Source: Dechloromonas sp. (lineage in GTDB: Bacteria > Pseudomonadota > Gammaproteobacteria > Burkholderiales > Rhodocyclaceae). Taken from it: a stretch of DNA of 27,369 bases. This document shows positions 16,820 through 26,427 of the stretch, piece by piece (the stretch's first letter is position 1; the number at the start of each line of letters is the position of its first letter). The translations under genes and the position numbers were made by a program. The notes under the pieces were generated by a model. It ran no database searches. It saw only the letters and a list, made by a program, of their open reading frames with translations, and was not told the origin of the DNA. The stretch covers positions 1 to 27,369 of the forward strand of contig JAFLDQ010000034.1 of the NCBI GenBank assembly GCA_017302355.1, given 5' to 3'.

Positions 16820-18064
16820 ATGCGTCTGCGCATCGCGCTGGCACTGGGTACGCTGTCGCTCCTGGTGATCCTGACGCAGTCGCTGGCGATGCTGGCGCTA
16901 TTCGACGACAGCGAAGAAGATTTCATCGACCAGATCCTGACCCAGCAGATCGCCCACAGCATGGCCCTGTGGAAGACAACGCCGGAATCGGCATTTCCCA
17001 ACACGCCGGCCATGCAGCTCTACCGGATCGGCCCCGGAACGGCGCCATCCGGCGAACCGCCGACGGAGGTCCGTTCGCTACCGGTCGGCAACCACGAGGT
17101 TCACCTTGGTGGCCGCGAAGCGCACGTGGCGGTCCGCCAGGATGGCAGTGCCCGCTACTTCCTCGTGTACGACGTCGAAGAGCACGAGGAGCGGCTGCTC
17201 AGCCTGATCCTTCTCACGCTGGCTGCCGGCACGGCACTCGCGCTGACGGTGCTGTTCACCGGCTACGTGCTGGCCGGGCGTCTCACCGGCCGTCTCGAAC
17301 GAATGGCGGCGCGAGTTGACCTGCCGGACAGTGGCCCGCTGGCCGAGCCCGACATGGAGCGTGAGCTGCTGGCGATCGCCGAGGCGCTGGACCGCTACCG
17401 CCAGCGCCAGCAGGACGCGCTGGGCCGGGAAAGGGCATTTTCCGCGAACCTCTCGCACGAACTGCGCACGCCCCTGACCGCCATCCGCACGGATGCCGAA
17501 CTGCTGGCGGCCCTTCCCGACGCCCCGGAAGCGGTCAGGCGCCGTGCAAATCGCATGATCGAGGGGGTCGACCGCATCAATGCCCTCGGCAACAGCCTCC
17601 TGCTCCTGAGCCGCGATGCGGGACCGGCGCTCCTCGAGGAAATCCGCCTGCGGCCCGCCGTTTCGGCGGTCTGGGAGACGCTTGCGCAATCGGCCGGGAA
17701 ACCCGTCGGCCTGTGCCTGATGATCCCGGAACGGACTACCGTCAGCACCGACCCGACCTTGTTCGACCTGGTGCTGCGCAACCTGCTCGACAATGCGCTG
17801 CGCCACAGCAACCGCGGTGAAATCGTCTGTGCGCTGGAGGGCAGCCGGCTGATCGTCTCCGACTGCGGCCCGGGCTTTGTCGAAGCCGAGTTGCCGCACG
17901 TATTCGACCGCTTCTTCCACGGACCGCAAGGCCGGCACGGCCTCGGCCTCGCGCTGGTGTGCCACGTCTGTCGCGCCAGCGGCTGGCAGGTCAGCGCCGG
18001 GAATGCGGCAGCCGGCGGTGGTCAGGTGACCATCGATCTCGGCGACCGCCTGCAGCCGTCCTGA
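16820..18064 (+). CDS. Two-component sensor histidine kinase
   Basis: A 414-residue inner-membrane kinase, partner of the preceding regulator. TM1 is at about residues 5-27. A periplasmic sensor of about 100 residues follows (acidic start DDSEEDFIDQ). TM2 is at about 131-158, then a short HAMP-like linker. The dimerisation helix carries FSANLSHELRTPLTAIR with phospho-acceptor H213. The ATPase domain shows the N box LRNLLDNALRHS, DCGPGF, FDRFF and the G2 box HGLGLALV. I chose ATG 16820, giving a short cytoplasmic tail before TM1. The closest general resemblance is to QseC/PmrB-type kinases. It is the last gene of the five-gene run; an 88-bp gap with a promoter-like element follows. Confidence 0.93.
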   Translation: MRLRIALALGTLSLLVILTQSLAMLALFDDSEEDFIDQILTQQIAHSMALWKTTPESAFPNTPAMQLYRIGPGTAPSGEPPTEVRSLPVGNHEVHLGGREAHVAVRQDGSARYFLVYDVEEHEERLLSLILLTLAAGTALALTVLFTGYVLAGRLTGRLERMAARVDLPDSGPLAEPDMERELLAIAEALDRYRQRQQDALGRERAFSANLSHELRTPLTAIRTDAELLAALPDAPEAVRRRANRMIEGVDRINALGNSLLLLSRDAGPALLEEIRLRPAVSAVWETLAQSAGKPVGLCLMIPERTTVSTDPTLFDLVLRNLLDNALRHSNRGEIVCALEGSRLIVSDCGPGFVEAELPHVFDRFFHGPQGRHGLGLALVCHVCRASGWQVSAGNAAAGGGQVTIDLGDRLQPS

Positions 18065-18087
18065 CCCTGGGGTTACCTCGCGATTCG

Positions 18088-18120
18088 CTCACAAAAAACT
18101 CACAAGTGGTCGACTAGACT
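18088..18120 (+). promoter_or_regulatory. Direct-repeat operator and promoter before the LTA-synthase-like gene
   Basis: Two perfect CTCACAA copies (18088-18094 and 18099-18105) repeat at 11 bp, one helical turn, as in OmpR/PhoB-family operators. A -10-like TAGACT follows at 18115-18120, ten bases after the second copy. No good -35 is present, as expected of an activator-dependent promoter. Just downstream, imperfect inverted arms at 18123-18130 and 18133-18140 could form a small hairpin near the 5' end of the transcript. Regulation by the adjacent response regulator is inferred from proximity and geometry only. Confidence 0.5.
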
Positions 18121-18152
18121 CGCCGGAAGATTTCTTCGGGTGGGCGATTGTG

Positions 18153-20040
18153 ATGTCTTTCAGTGGTTTGAGAGGAAATGCGTTACGCATCTGGGGCCTC
18201 GCCGCCCTGGTTGCGCTGGCCGTATTTCTGGTCACGCGGACCGTGTTGCTGTGGCACTCGGTCCTTTTCGGCGAGCAGTCGCCGGCTGCCCTGATCGGGC
18301 CGCTGGTGCTCGGGACATTGCGTGACCTGCCACCAGCGGCGGTCATCGCTTCACCGTGGGCTTTGTTCGAACTGCTGTTCAGTGCCCGCTGGCGCGCGCG
18401 TGCGCCGCCCGCTATTCGCCATCTACGTGTTTACACTGCTCTTCGTGGCGGTTTCGGAAGGCGTCTTCTGGGACGAATTCAGTGCCCGCTTCAACTTCAT
18501 CGCGGTCGACTATCTTATATTCACCACCGAGGTGATCGGGAATATCCGCGAGTCCTACCCGGTCGGGGAGATCGTGTCCGCTCTGCTGGTACTGACGGGT
18601 TTCGTGGTCTGGGCCTTGCGGCACCCGCTGGCCGTCGCCGCATCCGGCACGGCGACATCACGCAGCCAGATGGCCTGGAGCCTCGGTCTGATCGTGATCG
18701 TCTGGGGCATTGCCTACAAGATGGCGGCGCCCGAGTTGTGGCCCAACAGCTACGCCAATGAACTTGCCGACAATGGCTGGCGCAGTTTCCTGTGGGCGGC
18801 CCGCCAGAACAGGCTCGACTACCGCCAGTTCTATGCCACGCGACCCGAGGACGACGTGATGGCGGACCTGCAGCGCCTCTCAGGGGGCAGCCGGATCAGC
18901 GCAACGCATCAGCCGGTGCGCAACGTCGCCTACCAGCCGGCCAGGCAGCCGAACGTCGTCATCGTCATGATGGAAAGCATGTCGGCGGAGTACATGGCAA
19001 GCTTCGGCAATACGGAAGGCCTGACCCCCAATCTCGACCGCCTGGCCAGGGAGGGCATCCTGTTTTCCAGGATGTACGCCGCCGGTACGCGCACCGTTCG
19101 CGGTCTGGAAGCGGGCTCGGCCGGCCTGCCGCCGTTACCCGGAAAATCGGTGGTGCGCTGGCCGGACGTTACCAATCTGAATACCTTGGGCGCGACTCTG
19201 GCCGCCCGTGGCTGGTCAGCCCACTTCGTCTATGGCGGCTACGGCATGTTCGACAACATGAACGGCTATTTCGGCGCCCAGGGCTATCAGGTGACCGACC
19301 GCACCGGCTTCAGGGAGGGTCTGGTCGAGTTCGAAAATGTCTGGGGCGTCGCCGACGAGCATCTGTTCGATCAGGTGTTGATCGAAATGGACAAGGATGC
19401 GGCGGCCGGCCGCCCCTTCTTCGGGCACATCATGACCGCATCCAATCACGTTCCCTTTACCTATCCGGCGGGACGCATCGACATTCCGTCGCCGGGCAAG
19501 CGGCGAGGCGGCGTCAAGTATGCGGATTACGCCGTCGGCCGCTTCATCGCGATGGCCAGCCAGAAGCCGTGGTTCGACAACACGATCTTTCTCTTTGTCG
19601 CCGACCATTGTGCGCGAAGCGCGGGCAAGGCGAAGATTCCGGTGCATCGCTACCACATTCCGGCAATCATCTATGCGCCGAAGATCGTCGCGCCGCAGCG
19701 GATCGATACCGTGGTCAGCCAGATCGACCTGGTGCCCACCCTGCTCGCCATGCTCGGCATGCAGGCCGACGATCATTTCATCGGCCGCGACATCATGCGG
19801 ATGTCTCCGGAAGACGGCCGCGCGCTGCTTTCCACCTACCAGAATCTGGGCTATCTCAAGGGCGACGTAATGACGGTGCTGCTGCCCAAGCGCAAGATCG
19901 AAACCTTCAGAATCAGCGCCAATGGCCAGGAGGCGCAACCGATGCCGACCGACGCAAGACTCGCGGAAGAGGCGATTGCCTACTTTCAGGGCACGGCGAT
20001 CCTCATGGAAAGGCACGGCGCCGACGGCAAAGGCAGCTAG
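18153..20040 (+). CDS. LTA-synthase/phosphoglycerol-transferase-family membrane enzyme, frameshifted
   Basis: An alkaline-phosphatase-superfamily membrane transferase or hydrolase. The N-terminal part holds about five membrane segments, then RFNFIAVDYLIFTTEVIGNI, a family hallmark. The periplasmic sulfatase-fold domain has VVIVMMESMSAEY (metal-binding Glu), GTRTVRGLEA (probable nucleophile Thr, codon 19093-19095), NHVPFTYP and LFVADHC. The frame breaks at about 18395-18410, in a CG-rich run: residues up to LLFSARWRA are in one frame, and RRPLFAIYVFTLLF onward is in the +1 frame. Removing one base gives a continuous 628-residue protein starting at ATG 18153. A sequencing error and a real mutation are both possible. 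Related proteins transfer phosphoglycerol from phosphatidylglycerol and release diacylglycerol; the true acceptor is unknown. Confidence 0.85.
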
Positions 20041-20080
20041 CCGCCTGGGCCTGACCCCCGCATAAGGCATCGGGCGGCTG

Positions 20081-20457
20081 TCAGCGGCTCCCCGGCCAGA
20101 GCACGCAAGCCCAGACAACCGCGGCGTTCATCAGACTTAAGAGCACCGCCGCGCTCCCCATGTCCTTGGCGCGCTTGGCCAGTTCATGTTTTTCCGGCGA
20201 GGCCTTGTCGACCACGGCCTCAAGGGCCGAATTGAGAATCTCGACGATCAGGATCAGGATGATGCTGCCGATCAGCAGGGCGCGGTCGACGCCGTTGCGG
20301 CCGAGATACAGGGCCAGCGGAATGGTGACCGCGGCAAGCAGGATTTCCTCGCGGAAGGCGGCCTCATTCTTCCAGGCCGCGGCGATGCCGTCGCGCGAAT
20401 AGCCCAGCGCGTTCGACAGCCGGGCAAGCCCGGTCTCGCCCTTGAATTCGGCGGCGC

Positions 20458-20461
<4 letters not shown>
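20081..20461 (-). CDS. dgkA: Diacylglycerol kinase
   Basis: Small inner-membrane kinase of 126 residues that converts diacylglycerol to phosphatidic acid, recycling lipid released by phosphoglycerol or phosphoethanolamine transferases. Three membrane helices are predicted. Conserved active-site residues are present: E33, then [12 protein letters not shown] with E74, N77 and E81, and AKDMGSAAV with K99 and D100. The start ATG at 20461 overlaps the uvrA stop (ATGA), so translation is coupled to uvrA. It is convergent with the LTA-synthase-like gene, leaving 40 bp between the stops. The pairing makes sense metabolically, since that enzyme class produces diacylglycerol. Confidence 0.95.
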
Positions 20462-23283
<2,822 letters not shown>

Positions 23284-23318
23284 GATGCCGACGTCGTGTT
23301 GAATGGAAGCAGCCGCCC

Positions 23319-23324
23319 ACTATA
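23319..23324 (-). promoter_or_regulatory. Candidate -10 element for uvrA-dgkA
   Basis: On the minus strand this reads TATAGT, about 36 bp before the uvrA start codon, in an otherwise GC-rich gap following the GNAT gene's terminator. No good -35 lies 16-18 bp upstream. Position between a terminator and a start codon is the main support. Confidence 0.35.
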
Positions 23325-23356
23325 CGCAAGTTCTTCCGGCGTACCACCAGCGGACG

Positions 23357-23383
23357 AAAAGCCGGGCCGGCAATCAGCCCGGC
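23357..23383 (-). terminator. Rho-independent terminator after the GNAT gene
   Basis: Minus-strand hairpin with perfect 7-bp arms GCCGGGC (23377-23383) and GCCCGGC (23361-23367), a 9-base loop, then TTTT (23357-23360). The 5' arm lies in the last codons of the acetyltransferase gene, and the loop contains its stop codon. The T run is short, so efficiency may be moderate. It would separate the acetyltransferase transcript from uvrA-dgkA. Confidence 0.6.
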
Positions 23384-23910
23384 GGCGCTTCCGCCAGGGA
23401 CAGCGTGATGTGGACCGTGCCGTCGGCGATCGCTCTCTTCATCGGCCAGCCAACGGCGGAGAACACCTTGAGCATCGCCGCGTTGGCGACGAGAACCTCG
23501 GCAATGAAGCGCGAAATCCTCCGTTCGCGGGCTATCCGGCCGAGATGCACAAGCAGTCGCCGGGCGATGCCCAGGCCGTGAAAATCCTCCTCGACGACGA
23601 AGGCGACTTCCGCCGCGTCGGCGCCACAGCGGGAATAGCTCGACGATGCGATGACGACTTCCCGCCCTTCCACCCTGTGGGTGACAATCAGGGCAACCCG
23701 GCTGTCGAAGTCCATCTCGCGGATGAGGCGCTGGTCCGCCTCGCTCAGCCCGTCCTTGAAACTGAAGAAGCGGGTGTAGACCGATTCCGGGTCGAGATTC
23801 CGGAACGCCTCGGCCATCCGCTCGCCATCGTCGGGATGCAGCGCCCGGATGCAGACTTCCATGCCATTGCGCAAGGTCTCCCGAACATGGTAATTGCGCG
23901 CATCGATCAC
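23374..23910 (-). CDS. GNAT-family N-acetyltransferase
   Basis: A 178-residue (or slightly longer) acyl-CoA-dependent acetyltransferase. The GNAT fold is shown by IRALHPDDGERM at the N terminus, a central VAFVVEEDFHGLGIARRLL (the Q/RxxGxG/A-type acetyl-CoA loop, here HGLGIARR) and a C-terminal RFIAEVLVANAAMLKVFSAV. This version resembles the GNAT domain appended to acyl-CoA synthetase-like Pat enzymes, so protein lysine acetylation is possible, but the substrate is unknown. I chose the GTG at 23910 because a perfect AGGAGG (complement of 23916-23921) lies five bases upstream. ATG 23931 and TTG 23985 are in-frame alternatives without such a site. It lies 85 bp downstream of the aminopropyltransferase-like gene. 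Confidence 0.85.
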   Translation of the reverse strand: MIDARNYHVRETLRNGMEVCIRALHPDDGERMAEAFRNLDPESVYTRFFSFKDGLSEADQRLIREMDFDSRVALIVTHRVEGREVVIASSSYSRCGADAAEVAFVVEEDFHGLGIARRLLVHLGRIARERRISRFIAEVLVANAAMLKVFSAVGWPMKRAIADGTVHITLSLAEAPPG

Positions 23911-23995
23911 CCGGCCCTCCTCCCACGACATTGACTTGCGATGCTGCCAGAAATCGCCGGCCAACTCCAGCGGCGCGGGCCGCAAGCCAATTTCG

Positions 23996-25495
23996 CTAGC
24001 GCACGACCTTGCGCCACTCCTGCTCGAAATAGCGGACCAGCACCTGATTGTTGAGCCGGTTGACCTCGGCCGGCACGCGCGCCATGTCGGCCGGAAAGCG
24101 GAACAGGTCGGGGACGATCTCCGGGGTCAAAAACCGGGTTTTTTTCGGGTCGACCGCAACCGGAACGAATTCCTGACGGCCGGCGATGATGAAGCCCCAT
24201 TCGCCGAACGACGGCACCAGCGCGTGATACGGCGCGGTCCTGAAGCCGGCATCCTCGAGCGTCGTCACCACGCACCAGAACGACTGCCGGGCGTAGAGCG
24301 GCGAGGTCGACTGGACGACGATCAGGCCGCGCGCCGCCAGGCGCTTTTCCAGCAGGCGGTAGAAGGCCGAGGTATAGAGCTTGCCGAGCGCGAAGTTGGC
24401 GGGATCGGGGAAATCGATGACGATGAAGTCGAAATGCTCGCGGCTCTCCTCCAGCCACTGCAGGGCGTCGGCATTGACCACGGTGACCCGCGGCGACGTC
24501 AGCGCCCCGCCGTTGAGCGCCGCCAGCGGCGGCGCCGTGGCGAACAGACCGGTCATCGCCGGATCGAGATCGACCAGCGTCACCGCCTCGACACCGGGGT
24601 ACTTGAGGATCTCGCGCAACGCCAGTCCGTCGCCGCCACCGAGCACCAGGGCGCGTCTCGCGGCGGGCAGGGCAGCCAGTCCGGGATGAACCAGTGCCTC
24701 GTGATAACGATATTCGTCATGCGACGAGAACTGCAGGTTGTGGTTCAGGAACAGGCGCAGGTCGTCGCGCCAGCGGGTGACGACGATGCGCTGGTAGGGC
24801 GTCGTCTCGGCATGGACGATCTCGTCGGCGTAGAGATGGGCCTCGGCCAGCGTCGTCAGTCGCCCCGCCCCGGCAAAGCCGGCGGCCAGAACGCCGACGG
24901 CAGCCCACGTCTGCACCGCCAGCCAGCGCCGCGCCGGCAACTGATCGCGGAAAAGGTGTAGCGCCCAGAGCGCCACCGCGACGTTGAGCAGCCCGAAGAG
25001 CAGCCCGGTCCGCACCATGCCGAGCTGCGGGGCGAGGAGCAGCGGGAACAGGATCGAGATCGCCAGCGCACCGAGATAATCGAAGGTGAGCACTTGCGAA
25101 ACCAGATCCTTGAACGCCAGCTCGCGCTTCAGGATGCGCATGACCAGCGGAATTTCCAGCCCGACGAGGACGCCGACGCCGAACACCGCGAGATAGAGCA
25201 GCAGGCGAAACGGCGCCGGCAGCCAGACGAACGCCAGAAAGAGCCCGACCGCCGAAAAGCCGCCGAGCAGACCGACCATCAGTTCGATCTGGATGAAACG
25301 CCCGACCAGATCGCGCGTGATGTACTTCGACAGCCACGAACCGACGCCCATGGCGAACAGGTAGGCGCCGATCACCGTCGAGAACTGCGTCACCGAATCG
25401 CCGAGCAGGTAGGACGACAGCGCGCCGGCGATCAGTTCATAGGCCAGCCCGCAGGAAGCGATGACGAAAACGGAGAACAGGAGCGCATGCCGCAT
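23996..25495 (-). CDS. Membrane-embedded spermidine-synthase-like protein
   Basis: A 499-residue protein with an N-terminal membrane domain of about seven helices (residues 1-225) and a C-terminal Rossmann methyltransferase-like domain of the polyamine aminopropyltransferase family. Visible are ETTPYQRIVVTRW, LGGGDGLALREIL (G286-D289), VTLVDLDPAM, VVNADALQWL and DFIVIDFPDPANF, the catalytic Asp segment. Soluble SpeE enzymes lack the membrane part. This long form is often called a 'fused MFS/spermidine synthase', and its product is not firmly known. No speD is nearby to make decarboxylated S-adenosylmethionine. The start is ATG 25495 (MRHALLFSVFVIASCG); a TTG at 25540 is also in frame. The GNAT gene follows. 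Confidence 0.88.
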   Translation of the reverse strand: MRHALLFSVFVIASCGLAYELIAGALSSYLLGDSVTQFSTVIGAYLFAMGVGSWLSKYITRDLVGRFIQIELMVGLLGGFSAVGLFLAFVWLPAPFRLLLYLAVFGVGVLVGLEIPLVMRILKRELAFKDLVSQVLTFDYLGALAISILFPLLLAPQLGMVRTGLLFGLLNVAVALWALHLFRDQLPARRWLAVQTWAAVGVLAAGFAGAGRLTTLAEAHLYADEIVHAETTPYQRIVVTRWRDDLRLFLNHNLQFSSHDEYRYHEALVHPGLAALPAARRALVLGGGDGLALREILKYPGVEAVTLVDLDPAMTGLFATAPPLAALNGGALTSPRVTVVNADALQWLEESREHFDFIVIDFPDPANFALGKLYTSAFYRLLEKRLAARGLIVVQSTSPLYARQSFWCVVTTLEDAGFRTAPYHALVPSFGEWGFIIAGRQEFVPVAVDPKKTRFLTPEIVPDLFRFPADMARVPAEVNRLNNQVLVRYFEQEWRKVVR

Positions 25496-25624
25496 GGGCG
25501 TGGATGCTACCCCGAAACGACGGCTCGCGACTGGATCCAACGCCTGCCGCCCGCCGGAAATCTCCGGTCAGCGGAGCCGGTGATCGAGAATCGACCACCC
25601 GCGCTCCGGCCGGCGCCGCCACGG

Positions 25625-26275
25625 TCAGGGCAGCGTCACCCCCAGCGTCCACATCAGGCCCGCGGTCCCGAAGAGGACCATCTCGCCGCACACGCGATGG
25701 TAGCAGTAGCCGACGGAGGGAATGATCGCCGGGGCAAAACCGGAGTTGTTGAAGGGGATCTTGTCCTGAAATTCGTCCTTGTAACCGTGCAGGATGCCGG
25801 CCGCCAACTTGACGTAGGCCGCCGGCAGCGAGTCGATGGGTCGCCACATCAGGCCTCCGAAGACGAACTGCGACGGCTGGCCGAAGGAATTGTCGAAGGC
25901 CGCTGCGCCGACCAGCACCTGCCCGTCGAGCCAGCGCTCCTGCAACCGCCATTCACCGTAGATCAGTCTCTGCGTGTTGTCGTGGTCGTCGTCCGGATTG
26001 AAATGCACCGTTGCCAGACTGGTCTGGAAGTAGAAGCGATCGGTGCGCCAGGGTTCGGGGGCGTCCCACACGGAAGTCGTGGCCGCCGGCTTGGCCTCGC
26101 TGCCCGCGCCCGTGCCGGGCGGCTCCGCCACCGCCGGTGCGGCGCCCAGAAAGCCCGCTGCGGCGAGCAGAAGCGCCGGCACGCGCCCGGCCGGCGCCGA
26201 CCCGACCCGGTTGACGATGGCTGACAGGACAGGGAGCGCCCGTGCGCCCGGGGTGCGACTCGAAGGGGAAGACAT
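25625..26275 (-). CDS. Exported, probably outer-membrane protein of a betaproteobacterial family
   Basis: A 216-residue secreted protein. The N terminus is unusually long for a signal peptide: about 34 Ser/Pro/Arg-rich residues precede the hydrophobic core VPALLLAAAGFLGAAPAVA, with cleavage likely after AVA. The mature part alternates aromatic and small residues as in a small beta barrel, with DNSFGQPSQFVFGG, KLAAGILHGYKDEF and GFAPAIIPSVGYCYHRVCG (two cysteines). It resembles proteins named 'sn-glycerol-3-phosphate transporter' in Burkholderia and Ralstonia, a poorly founded name; a PagP-like fold is conceivable. ATG 26275 has GAGG four bases upstream and a good promoter before it. Function unknown. 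Confidence 0.7.
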   Translation of the reverse strand: MSSPSSRTPGARALPVLSAIVNRVGSAPAGRVPALLLAAAGFLGAAPAVAEPPGTGAGSEAKPAATTSVWDAPEPWRTDRFYFQTSLATVHFNPDDDHDNTQRLIYGEWRLQERWLDGQVLVGAAAFDNSFGQPSQFVFGGLMWRPIDSLPAAYVKLAAGILHGYKDEFQDKIPFNNSGFAPAIIPSVGYCYHRVCGEMVLFGTAGLMWTLGVTLP

Positions 26276-26317
26276 GGCGCCTCGCAAAGGAACGGCCCGT
26301 CGAAGGGCAAGCGGTGC

Positions 26318-26347
26318 AGTATATTTTCCGCGATGAACTTCCGTCAA
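26318..26347 (-). promoter_or_regulatory. Strong sigma-70 promoter for the exported-protein gene
   Basis: On the minus strand, TTGACG (complement of 26342-26347) and TATACT (complement of 26318-26323) are separated by 18 bp. Each hexamer has one mismatch to consensus. Transcription would begin near 26311, giving a 5' leader of about 36 bases before ATG 26275. It is the best promoter match I noticed in the window. Confidence 0.75.
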
Positions 26348-26427
26348 TCTCCGGTCAGGACAATTTGTTGCCCGGAGACGCCCATTTGACAGTGCCCGGC
26401 CTGCACGGGATACTCCCCGGGGTGGCA

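Noticed and set aside
20039..20079. Inverted arms AGCCGCC and GGCGGCT between the convergent LTA-synthase-like gene and dgkA
   Set aside because: The loop is 27 bases and no T run follows on either strand, so I could not support a terminator, although one would be expected here.
23284..23373. Possible LexA (SOS) box before uvrA
   Set aside because: No CTG-N10-CAG palindrome with the expected AT-rich centre was found.
25554..25567. Small hairpin CCGGA-AATC-TCCGG in the gap between the exported-protein gene and the aminopropyltransferase-like gene
   Set aside because: Only five base pairs and no T run; likely chance in GC-rich DNA. I see nothing else in this 129-bp gap.
26333..26389. Short plus-strand frame starting ATG AAC TTC in the divergent intergenic region
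   Set aside because: Fewer than 20 codons, no ribosome site, and it overlaps the minus-strand promoter hexamers.
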